A stretch of DNA of 6,977 bases, taken from assembly GCA_934180065.1 (NCBI GenBank), contig CAKPRA010000063.1, positions 1-6,977 of the forward strand, written 5' to 3'. This stretch comes from an uncultured Clostridia bacterium (GTDB taxonomy: Bacteria; Bacillota; Clostridia; TANB77; CAG-508). Positions 1-5,974 of the stretch are shown one piece after another; position 1 is the stretch's first letter; every line of letters begins with the position of its first letter. The notes under the pieces are model-generated. The model was not told where the DNA came from and did not search any database. It saw nothing but the letters and a program-made list of their open reading frames with translations. The position numbers and the translations under genes were made by a program.

Positions 1-15
1 AATTGACAAAATAAA

Positions 16-35
16 AAGCTTATGGTTCTAAGCTT
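16..35. repeat. Short hairpin, possible minus-strand terminator
   Basis: A perfect 7-bp inverted repeat, aagctta (16-22) and taagctt (29-35), encloses a 6-nt loop. On the - strand the right-hand arm runs into TTTATTTT, so it could end a transcript travelling leftwards. No - strand gene is visible in the window to need it. The stem is A/T-rich with two G/C pairs, so stability is modest. It could equally be part of a degenerate element that includes the repeat at 73-148. Confidence 0.35.
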
Positions 36-72
36 AAATGTATCTAAAATATTCAAAAAAATATCAAACTAC

Positions 73-148
73 GGAGGGAAAAGGGGACGGTTCTCTTTGA
101 CAACTTTTATTAATTTGTTGTCAAAGAGAACCGTCCCCTTTTCCCTCC
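73..148. repeat. Perfect 32-bp inverted repeat (REP/MITE-like element)
   Basis: The left arm (73-104) and right arm (117-148) are exact reverse complements over 32 bp, with a 12-nt A/T loop (105-116). The arms read ggagggaaaaggggacgg, then ttctctttgacaac. This is far richer in G/C than the surrounding DNA and is too long for an ordinary terminator; no T-run follows either arm. A perfect palindrome of this size implies recent origin or maintenance. From memory and unchecked, GGGGACGGTTCTCTTTGACA-type palindromes recur between genes in clostridial genomes and resemble the termini recognised by REP-associated (Y1-type) tyrosine transposases. No transposase is present here, so a non-autonomous copy is likely. 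The open frame through it (22-243) is a by-product of the repeat, not a gene. Confidence 0.85.
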
Positions 149-178
149 CTTTTTCCTCTTCCTCTTTTCCCTTTTCCC
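134..178 (+). repeat. 45-nt uninterrupted pyrimidine tract
   Basis: Every base from 134 to 178 is C or T. The first 15 bases are the right arm of the 32-bp inverted repeat. The rest is made of degenerate cttttccc and cctctt units, including cttttcccttttccc near the end, suggesting slippage or a decayed repeat of the arm. Tracts like this can form triplex (H-DNA) structures under supercoiling. Whether it affects ldh, which starts about 100 bp downstream, cannot be told from sequence. Confidence 0.6.
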
Positions 179-215
179 ATTTCCAAGAAAAATTTTATTT
201 TTATAATAAAAAAGC

Positions 216-244
216 TTTTTTTTGTCAAAATAAAGGTATATAAT
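216..244 (+). promoter_or_regulatory. Possible ldh promoter (good -10, poor -35)
   Basis: A perfect TATAAT lies at 239-244, 36 bp before the ldh start codon. The hexamer at the ideal 17-bp distance is TTTTTT (216-221), a weak -35. TTGTCA at 222-227 is a better -35 match but sits only 11 bp from the -10, too close to work with it. No clear Rex-type operator (TTGTTAA-N4-TTAACAA) is seen around it. Confidence 0.35.
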
Positions 245-280
245 AACAAAAGCTAAAAATATATACAAGGAGGAATTTTG

Positions 281-1240
281 ATGAAAAAAGGTAAAGTAGT
301 ATTAGTAGGAACTGGTTTTGTAGGAATGAGCATGGCATATGCTATGTTAAATAGAGGAGGCGTAAATGAGCTTGTTTTAATAGACATCGATAAAGATAAA
401 ACAATAGGAGAAGAAATGGATTTATCACATGGTCTTCCTTTTGCACCTCAAAAGATGATAATAAAAGCTGGTGATTATGATGAATGTAAAGATGCTGAAG
501 TTATTGTAATAACAGCAGGAATTGCTCAAAAACCAGGACAAACACGTTTAGAGCTTGCTGAAACAAATACAAAAATAATGAAAAGTATTACAAAAAGTAT
601 TATGGCAAGTGGATTTAATGGAGTAATTGTTGTTGCAAGTAATCCAGTTGATTTGATGACATATGTTGTAGCAAAGGTTTCTGGACTTCCAAAAAATCAA
701 GTTTTTGGATCTGGAACAGTACTAGATACTGCAAGATTACGTTATGTTACTGCTGATTATTTAGATGTAAGTAGTAAAAATATACATGCATATGTAATGG
801 GTGAACATGGAGATTCTTCATTTGTTCCATGGAAACATGCATATGTTGGATGCAAGAAAATTGAAGATGTTATGAAAGATAGAAATCTTCCAGTAGAAAA
901 ATTAGAAGATCTTCATAAGGCTGTTGTTGATGCTGCATATGAAATTATAGAAAAAAAGAAAGCAACATATTATGGAATTGGTGTTGCATTAACTAGAATT
1001 GTAAAAGCTATTATAGAAAATGAAAATTCAATTTTAACTGTATCTACTTATTTAAAAAATGGTGAGTATGGACAAGATGATGTTTATATTGGTGTACCAG
1101 CTATTATCAATAGTAAAGGCGTTAGAGAGTTATTAAATTTAGATTTAAATTCTGAAGAGCAAGCTAAACTTGATAATAGTTGCAAAATATTAAAAGAATT
1201 AAGAGCAAATGGAATTGAAGATATTATTGATGCAGAATAA
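281..1240 (+). CDS. ldh: L-lactate dehydrogenase, FBP-responsive type
   Basis: This cytosolic NAD-dependent enzyme reduces pyruvate to L-lactate, recycling NADH in fermentation. The 319-residue product has normal family length. Visible motifs are the Rossmann GTGFVG (10-15), the acidic end of the second strand (LIDID, 33-37), Q83 in AQKPGQTRLEL, R89, N121 (NPVD), D149 and R152 (LDTAR), and catalytic H176 in GEHGDS. The glutamine at position 83, where malate dehydrogenases have arginine, marks lactate rather than malate specificity. R154 and H169 match the classical R173/H188 pair that binds fructose 1,6-bisphosphate, so allosteric activation is inferred. The start is ATG 281, seven bases after AAGGAGG (267-273); the in-frame TTG at 278 lies too close to it. 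It appears to be transcribed alone, since the next gene has its own promoter. No convincing terminator follows. Confidence 0.97.
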   Translation: MKKGKVVLVGTGFVGMSMAYAMLNRGGVNELVLIDIDKDKTIGEEMDLSHGLPFAPQKMIIKAGDYDECKDAEVIVITAGIAQKPGQTRLELAETNTKIMKSITKSIMASGFNGVIVVASNPVDLMTYVVAKVSGLPKNQVFGSGTVLDTARLRYVTADYLDVSSKNIHAYVMGEHGDSSFVPWKHAYVGCKKIEDVMKDRNLPVEKLEDLHKAVVDAAYEIIEKKKATYYGIGVALTRIVKAIIENENSILTVSTYLKNGEYGQDDVYIGVPAIINSKGVRELLNLDLNSEEQAKLDNSCKILKELRANGIEDIIDAE

Positions 1241-1301
1241 TTATAAAGCTATGAATTGTAACGAATAGTAAGAAATTTTTTAGTAAATTTCAAAAAAATA
1301 G

Positions 1302-1330
1302 TTGTAAAATTGATTTATTTGATGTATAAT
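1302..1330 (+). promoter_or_regulatory. Sigma-A-type promoter of the P-loop gene
   Basis: TTGTAA (1302-1307) and a perfect TATAAT (1325-1330) are separated by exactly 17 bp, 51 bp before the start codon at 1382. Transcription would begin near 1337, giving a leader of about 45 nt that contains the palindrome at 1346-1360 and the ribosome site. This makes the P-loop gene independent of ldh. Confidence 0.65.
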
Positions 1331-1345
1331 ATTTCTCATATCAAT

Positions 1346-1360
1346 TTTCACAATGTGAAA
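1346..1360. promoter_or_regulatory. Palindrome in the P-loop gene leader, candidate operator
   Basis: TTTCAC-aat-GTGAAA is a perfect 6-bp dyad with a 3-nt centre, lying roughly 10-24 bases after the predicted transcription start. The position suits a repressor site acting as a roadblock, or a small RNA hairpin ahead of the ribosome site. The regulator is unknown, and a chance dyad of this size in AT-rich DNA is possible. Confidence 0.35.
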
Positions 1361-1381
1361 CATATTCTTAGGAGGGATATT

Positions 1382-1885
1382 ATGTTGGTAAATATCAAGG
1401 GCCGGATAGTTATTATCTGTGGTCCTGTATCAACCGGAAAGACAAATCTTGGTTTTAGACTGGTAAATGAATTTGCTCTTAACAAGGGTGAAGTGCTGCA
1501 GTATAACTGCACTAGTAAAAGAGAATTTACCAAGGAAAAGTCTAAGCAGCAAAAAGCCATTGAAAGAGCAGTAAAAAAATACGAATTTGTTGTTATTGAC
1601 TGTGATGGCATTGAAAGGGAAGCTTTATATGAGTTAATCATAGCTCTTCGTTTATTCTATAACGGTTCTATTGATCTCATAAAAATGGCACTTCCAGAAG
1701 ACTTACACTATTTGTATTGGAAAAAGAATAAAAACAAAAAGAACATTCCAGAAGAGCTGATTAAGAAACAGAGAGCAGACTTTTTTGAGGAAATAATCCC
1801 AAATGACATCACTATAAAAGATGTAAATGAGATTAAAGTAACAAGCCTGAAAAGACTGAAAATCACGTTTGATGTAAATTTCTAA
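1382..1885 (+). CDS. Small P-loop NTPase, kinase-like, function unknown
   Basis: The 167-residue protein has an N-terminal nucleotide-binding loop GPVSTGKT (14-21) after a hydrophobic strand (IVIIC). A second hydrophobic strand ends in acidic residues (FVVIDCDG, 69-76; D73 and D75), fitting a Walker-B position. The stretch IPEELIKKQRADFF (122-135) resembles the segment after the P-loop core in small predicted kinases of the AAA_33/polynucleotide-kinase group, so phosphate transfer is a reasonable guess, but the substrate is unknown. No signal peptide or membrane segment is seen. The start is ATG 1382, ten bases after AGGAGGG (1370-1376 region) and downstream of the predicted promoter; the upstream ATG at 1310 would lie inside that promoter. 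It uses CTG for five leucines and many C-ending codons, while ldh and pheST use mainly TTA and CTT, hinting at horizontal acquisition. Confidence 0.75.
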   Translation: MLVNIKGRIVIICGPVSTGKTNLGFRLVNEFALNKGEVLQYNCTSKREFTKEKSKQQKAIERAVKKYEFVVIDCDGIEREALYELIIALRLFYNGSIDLIKMALPEDLHYLYWKKNKNKKNIPEELIKKQRADFFEEIIPNDITIKDVNEIKVTSLKRLKITFDVNF

Positions 1886-1909
1886 TTTCTAAAAGGAGGG
1901 ACTAATATA

Positions 1910-1954
1910 GTGATAAATTCACTTTTATGGTTCTTCCTTTTTCTTTTAAATTAG
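1910..1954 (+). CDS. Putative 14-residue hydrophobic micro-ORF
   Basis: GTG 1910 follows AAGGAGGG (1893-1900) by nine bases, an excellent ribosome site, and opens a frame reading MINSLLWFFLFLLN before TAG. It starts 24 bp after the P-loop gene and ends just before the pheS promoter, so it could be translated from the P-loop transcript. The peptide is almost wholly hydrophobic, like a membrane micro-peptide. Three phenylalanine codons sit upstream of a Phe-tRNA synthetase operon, but the micro-ORF lies before that operon's predicted promoter, so a classical attenuator leader peptide is unlikely. It may also be the remnant of a longer gene. Only the ribosome site and composition support it. Confidence 0.35.
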   Translation: MINSLLWFFLFLLN

Positions 1955-1956
1955 TA

Positions 1957-1985
1957 TTGAAAAAAAAATTAATATATGATATTAT
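1957..1985 (+). promoter_or_regulatory. Extended -10 promoter of the pheST operon
   Basis: TTGAAA (1957-1962) is followed after 17 bp by TATTAT (1980-1985), one mismatch from consensus, with an upstream TGA giving the TGn extended -10. Transcription would start near 1992, producing a T-box leader of about 260 nt, a typical length. The position directly before the riboswitch supports this assignment. Confidence 0.7.
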
Positions 1986-1991
1986 AAATAA

Positions 1992-2252
1992 CATATTAAG
2001 CCAATTAAAAAGCAAAGTAGTATATAGGCTTTATTTTACAGAAAGTGAGTATTGTTGAGAGCTCATAAATGTTTATATATGAAATTTCACTTTTTAGGTC
2101 ATATATTGAATTAATAGTAGGTATATGCGGTTGAACCGTTAAAACTGTAATAAGGTATATAAGTCAAATTAATAGTTTGGCATAAATATATAAATTTAGG
2201 TGGTACCACGGAAACTATTCGTCCTATATTATAAGGATTGAATAGTTTTTTT
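1992..2252 (+). promoter_or_regulatory. T-box riboswitch, tRNA-Phe responsive
   Basis: This leader senses the charging state of tRNA-Phe and controls transcription of pheST. The T-box core aggtggtaccacgg spans 2198-2211. The antiterminator forms from AGG 2198-2200 with CCT 2223-2225 and ACG 2208-2210 with CGT 2220-2222, leaving the 7-nt bulge TGGTACC (2201-2207). TGGT (2201-2204) pairs with an ACCA tRNA end, which fits the A73 discriminator of tRNA-Phe. In Stem I, aaagtg (2042-2047) pairs with cacttt (2088-2093). The AGTGA box is at 2044-2048, and AGTA (2048-2051) opposite GAA (2081-2083) resembles the loop-E motif. The likely specifier is TTC 2086-2088, followed by A; it is the only TTC in the leader. 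Stem I drawn this way is about 52 nt, shorter than usual. The T-box call is firm; the specifier is inferred. Confidence 0.93.
2212..2252 (+). terminator. Regulated intrinsic terminator of the T-box leader
   Basis: aaactattc (2212-2220) pairs perfectly with gaatagttt (2240-2248). An inner tcct/agga helix (2222-2225 with 2234-2237) closes an 8-nt loop, and seven T residues run from 2246 to 2252. The 5' half (2220-2225) is shared with the antiterminator, so the two folds exclude each other. Charged tRNA-Phe leaves the terminator to form and stops transcription before pheS. Confidence 0.9.
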
Positions 2253-2359
2253 ATATAATAGGAAAGTTCAATATAAGGTATAATTTATTAAAAATTAATT
2301 ATAAGATGTATTAATAAATTTCTATAATATAAATTGATACCAAGAAAGGAAGTTTTTTT

Positions 2360-3409
2360 ATGAAAGAGCAAATTGAAAAAATAAGAATTTGTGCGACTGA
2401 GGAAATTGCTAATTGTAATGATTTAAAATCTTTAGGCGAATTAAAAGTTAAGTATTTAGGCAAAAAGGGAGAGCTTACATCTGTTTTAAGGGGTATGGGG
2501 GGATTATCTCCTGAAGAGCGACCAATTATTGGAAGTTTAGTTAACCAAGTAAGAGATGAGTTAGAAACTATAATTTCAGATAAAGAGCAATCATTTAAAC
2601 AAGCAGAATTAAACAAAAAATTAGAGAGCGAAACTATTGATATTACTTTGCCTAGTAAGAAAAGTATAAGAGGAAGTGAACATCCTATTAATAGAACTAT
2701 TGAAGAAATTGAAGATTTGTTTATTTCAATGGGATATGAAGTTATTGATGGACCTGAGCTAGAAACAGATGAGTTTTGCTTCGAAAGATTAAATCTTCCA
2801 AAAGGTCATCCTGCAAGAGATATGCAAGATTCATTTTATGTGACAGATAACTATTTGCTTCGTACACAAACTTCAGCTGTTCAAGCACATACTATGCTTA
2901 AATATGGTGGGGAAAAGCCAATTAGAATGATTTGTGTTGGAAAAACTTATAGAAGAGAAGATGATGCAACACACTCTCATCAATTCAATCAAGTTGAAGG
3001 ATTGGTAATTGATAAAAAAGAAAATCATGTATCACTTGCAGATTTAAAAGGTACACTTGAAGTATTTATGAAAAAAATGTTAGGTGAAAATACAAAACTT
3101 CGTTTTAGACCAAGTTATTTCCCTTTTACAGAGCCTTCTTATGAAGTTGATTGTACATGTTTTAAATGTGGTGGAAAAGGTTGTAATTTATGTAAAGACA
3201 CAGGATGGATTGAAGTTTTAGGATCTGGTATTGTTCATCCAAATGTATTAAAAATGAATGGGTATGATCCTGATGAATGGGGAGGATTTGCATTCGGAAC
3301 AGGAATTGATCGTTTGGCAATGTTTAAATATGGAATTCCAGATATGAGATATCTATATGCAAATGATGTAAGATTTTTAAAACAATTTGATAGAAAAGAT
3401 ATTGATTAA
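2360..3409 (+). CDS. pheS: Phenylalanine--tRNA ligase alpha subunit
   Basis: PheS is the catalytic subunit of the cytosolic alpha2-beta2 class II synthetase that attaches phenylalanine to tRNA-Phe using ATP. The 349-residue product has full family length. Residues 1-90 form the helical N-terminal arm that contacts tRNA. The catalytic core shows HPARDMQDSFYV (150-161), motif 2 with the arginine pair R198/R199 in VGKTYRRE, and motif 3 FAFGTGIDRLAMF (310-322). A311 corresponds to the E. coli Ala294 that shapes the Phe pocket. Five cysteines (265, 267, 270, 275, 278) form a CxCxxC...CxxC cluster that may bind metal; I recall similar clusters in other Firmicutes PheS. ATG 2360 follows AAAGGAAG (2345-2352) by seven bases. 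The 107-nt spacer after the T-box terminator has two isolated TATAAT sequences (2279-2284, 2323-2328) without -35 partners. It is first in an operon with pheT. Confidence 0.98.
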   Translation: MKEQIEKIRICATEEIANCNDLKSLGELKVKYLGKKGELTSVLRGMGGLSPEERPIIGSLVNQVRDELETIISDKEQSFKQAELNKKLESETIDITLPSKKSIRGSEHPINRTIEEIEDLFISMGYEVIDGPELETDEFCFERLNLPKGHPARDMQDSFYVTDNYLLRTQTSAVQAHTMLKYGGEKPIRMICVGKTYRREDDATHSHQFNQVEGLVIDKKENHVSLADLKGTLEVFMKKMLGENTKLRFRPSYFPFTEPSYEVDCTCFKCGGKGCNLCKDTGWIEVLGSGIVHPNVLKMNGYDPDEWGGFAFGTGIDRLAMFKYGIPDMRYLYANDVRFLKQFDRKDID

Positions 3410-3438
3410 TTTTAAATAAATAGGAGGAGTTTATTAGT

Positions 3439-3516
3439 TTGAAAGAAATAAAAAACTTTCATAGCTATATGTGCCTTCAGAAAGAAAGGAATGAATTTTA
3501 TTATGATACTAAGTAG
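3439..3516 (+). CDS. Putative 25-residue ORF overlapping the pheT start
   Basis: A strong ribosome site AGGAGGAG (3422-3429) lies just after pheS but 73 bases before the pheT start, too far to serve it. Nine bases after it, TTG 3439 opens a 25-codon frame ending with TAG 3514-3516, which overlaps the first 14 bases of pheT in another frame. The peptide is polar (MKEIKNFHSYMCLQKERNEF, then five more residues) and unrecognised. It could couple translation to pheT, whose own ribosome site is weaker and spaced 12 bases. A tgaaag/ctttca hairpin (3440-3461) lies over its start. Alternatively, the ribosome site is a relic left when the pheS-pheT spacer expanded. Confidence 0.3.
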   Translation: MKEIKNFHSYMCLQKERNEFYYDTK

Positions 3517-5875
3517 AAATTTTGTTAAAGATTACATAGATTTAGATGATGATTTGAGTATAAAGAAAATTGGCGAAGATATGACAACTGTAGGAAATGA
3601 ATATGATGTTGCTCAAAAATTTATAAATTGTACTAATTTAACAATTGGTGAAATTGTAGAATGTATTGAACATCCAGATTCTGATCATTTGCATATTTGT
3701 AAAGTAAATGTTGGAGATGAAATATTACAAATTGTTTGTGGAGCACCTAATGCTAGAAAAGGTATAAAAGTTATTGTTGCACTTCCTGGAGCGAAATTAC
3801 CAGGCGGAGAGATTAAAGCTGGTGCAATTCGTGGACAAGAATCAAATGGAATGATGTGCTCTGTTGCTGAACTTGGAGTTGAAAAGAAATTCTTAAAGAA
3901 AGAAGATATTGAAGGAATTGCTGAACTTGGAGAGGATGCTATACCAGGAGAAGATCCAATTAAATATTTGGGTTGGGATGATGAGATAATTGACTTTGAC
4001 TTAACTCCAGATAGAGGAGATCTATTAAGTATTTTGGGTATGGCATATGAGCTAGGAGCTATATATGATAAAAAAGTTAAAAATGTAGATTATTCACATA
4101 ATGAATCTGGAAATGATATAAATAATGAATTTTCTGTAAAAGTTAATACTGATAATTGTTCATTATTTTTAGCAAAAAAGGTTGAAAATGTTGTAATTAA
4201 GGAAAGTCCAGATTTTATAAAAAATAGATTAATGGCATGTGGAATAAGACCTATTAATAATGTTGTTGATATAAGTAACTATGTAATGTTAGAGCTTGGA
4301 CAACCTCTTCATTTTTATGATGCAGATAATTTAGGAAATACTATTATTGTAAGAATGGCTAATAATGAAGAAAAACTTGTTACTCTTGATGAACAGGAAA
4401 GAATATTAGATGAAAATGATATTGTTATTGCAACAAATGAAAAATCAGTTGGTCTTGCAGGCGTTATGGGAGGAATGGAAACAGAAGTAACGTCAGATAC
4501 AAAAAATGTTATTATAGAATCTGCAATATTTGATGGTGTTAGAGTTAGAAAAACTTCAAAGAAAATAGTTAGAAGTGAAGCTAGTAATAGATTTGAAAAA
4601 GGATTAGATCCAAAAAGAACTTATATGGCAATGGAAAGAGCCTGTCAATTACTTGAAAAATATGCAAGTGGAACTGTAAGAAGCGGTATGTGTAAATATG
4701 ATACTACAAATTCTGATGATAAAAAAATTAGAATTGCATATAAAACAGTAAATGATGTATTAGGCTCAAATATTTCAAACAATGAGATTTTAGATGTTTT
4801 TAGAAAATTAGGATTCTCATATGAAGCTGGAAATGATGAAGCAATTGTTGCTGTTCCAAGTAGAAGACAAGATATATCAATAAAAGAAGATTTAATTGAA
4901 GAAGTAAGTAGAATTTATGGTGTTGATAATATAGAAGGTACACTTCCTATTATGTCAAGTAAACAAAACGATTATGATAATACAGTTAGATCAATAAGAC
5001 ATAAAATGATAGAGCTTGGTTTAAGTGATACATTGCAATATATTTTAATAAATGATAAAAATGCCCATAAATATACTACTGATAAATTTGAGGAATTAAG
5101 ATTATTAGATCCTATAACAGAAGAGCGAAATACATTAAGATATAGTGTTTTAGCTTCATTGTTTAGAACTTATGAATATAATAAAGCACATTATAATAAA
5201 GATATTTCAATATTTGAAATAGGAAAAGGCTTTTTCAAAAAAGGTGATGAATATGGAGAAAATTTAAAAGTAGCTGCATTAATGACCGGAAAATATTATG
5301 TAGGAGTTGGAAACCAGGCAAATGTTGATTTTTATGTAATTAAAGGTATTGTAGAAGAGCTATTAGATTTCTTGGGATATGCAAATAGATATAGTTTTAT
5401 ACTACCAAAGGAAATACCTGCTGAATTTCATCCAGGACAAGTTGCTGAAATAAATGTAAATGCAGATCCTGTAGGTATTGTAGGAAGATTACATCCATTA
5501 GAGGCTAAAGAGCCTGTATATGTAATGGAAATAAACTTAGATAAACTATTAGCAAAACGTGTAGGAAAAATGAAGTATAAGGAAATTTCAATATATCCAA
5601 ATGTTAAGAAAGATGTTGCTTTTGTTATGGATAAATCAAAAACTTCTAAAGAAATTGAAACAGTTATAAAAAAAGCTGGAGGAAATTTATTAACTGATAT
5701 AGAAGTATTTGATGTGTATACAGGAGAAAATATAGGTGAAAATGAAAAATCAATTGCATATTCATTAACATTTAACAATTCTAAGAAAACATTAACAGAA
5801 GAAGAAATAACTCCAATATTTGAAAAAATAATTTCAACAGTAGAATCAAAATGTAATGTAAAGTTAAGAAATTAA
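3503..5875 (+). CDS. pheT: Phenylalanine--tRNA ligase beta subunit
   Basis: PheT is the large subunit of the alpha2-beta2 synthetase; it binds tRNA-Phe and clears mischarged Tyr-tRNA-Phe. The product is 790 residues, the usual size. An EMAP-II-like OB fold (about 40-150) contains CGAPNARKG and RGQESNGMMCS. The B3/B4 editing region (about 205-395) has GQPLHFYD (266-273) and GLAGVMGG (317-324). A B5 domain (about 405-475), a catalytic-like core without active-site motifs (about 490-685) and a C-terminal FDX-ACB anticodon-binding domain (about 696-790, from YPNVKKDVAFVMD) complete it. I chose ATG 3503 because MILSRNFVKDYIDL matches the usual N-terminus and AAAGGA lies 12 bases before it; ATG 3491 directly abuts that ribosome site with no spacing. 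It is co-transcribed with pheS behind the T-box, with a 93-nt spacer. No terminator is evident after the stop. Confidence 0.97.
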   Translation: MILSRNFVKDYIDLDDDLSIKKIGEDMTTVGNEYDVAQKFINCTNLTIGEIVECIEHPDSDHLHICKVNVGDEILQIVCGAPNARKGIKVIVALPGAKLPGGEIKAGAIRGQESNGMMCSVAELGVEKKFLKKEDIEGIAELGEDAIPGEDPIKYLGWDDEIIDFDLTPDRGDLLSILGMAYELGAIYDKKVKNVDYSHNESGNDINNEFSVKVNTDNCSLFLAKKVENVVIKESPDFIKNRLMACGIRPINNVVDISNYVMLELGQPLHFYDADNLGNTIIVRMANNEEKLVTLDEQERILDENDIVIATNEKSVGLAGVMGGMETEVTSDTKNVIIESAIFDGVRVRKTSKKIVRSEASNRFEKGLDPKRTYMAMERACQLLEKYASGTVRSGMCKYDTTNSDDKKIRIAYKTVNDVLGSNISNNEILDVFRKLGFSYEAGNDEAIVAVPSRRQDISIKEDLIEEVSRIYGVDNIEGTLPIMSSKQNDYDNTVRSIRHKMIELGLSDTLQYILINDKNAHKYTTDKFEELRLLDPITEERNTLRYSVLASLFRTYEYNKAHYNKDISIFEIGKGFFKKGDEYGENLKVAALMTGKYYVGVGNQANVDFYVIKGIVEELLDFLGYANRYSFILPKEIPAEFHPGQVAEINVNADPVGIVGRLHPLEAKEPVYVMEINLDKLLAKRVGKMKYKEISIYPNVKKDVAFVMDKSKTSKEIETVIKKAGGNLLTDIEVFDVYTGENIGENEKSIAYSLTFNNSKKTLTEEEITPIFEKIISTVESKCNVKLRN

Positions 5876-5974
5876 TTATTTCTACTAAGATTTTTGGAAG
5901 CAATTTGAAGGTATTAATAAATCTTTCATTATTACATATACCTTTAAGTTTGGCGAGAAAGGAATAACATTTTT

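Noticed and set aside
22..243. 73-codon open frame through the upstream repeat region
   Set aside because: It runs across both arms of the 32-bp palindrome and the pyrimidine tract, so its residues simply mirror the repeat (KRGRFSL and KRTVPFSL); there is no ribosome site or family resemblance.
222..244. TTGTCA plus TATAAT as the ldh promoter
   Set aside because: The spacing is only 11 bp, well below the 16-18 bp needed.
1272..1291. gaaattt...aaatttc inverted repeat after ldh as a terminator
   Set aside because: The stem is almost entirely A/T and is followed by an A-run rather than a T-run on the + strand; the - strand has no T-tract after it either.
1310..1381. Upstream start for the P-loop gene adding 24 residues
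   Set aside because: It would begin inside the predicted promoter and lacks a ribosome site, while ATG 1382 follows AGGAGGG and begins directly before the first core strand.
2311..2616. Minus-strand open frame over the pheS start
   Set aside because: It is antisense to the well-supported pheS N-terminus and has no independent support; the same reasoning removes the - strand frames at 1348-1641 and 5428-5778.
5908..5944. aaggtat...atacctt inverted repeat between pheT and the deacetylase
   Set aside because: A 7-bp stem with a 23-nt loop and no following T-run is too weak for a terminator, and no riboswitch motif accompanies it.
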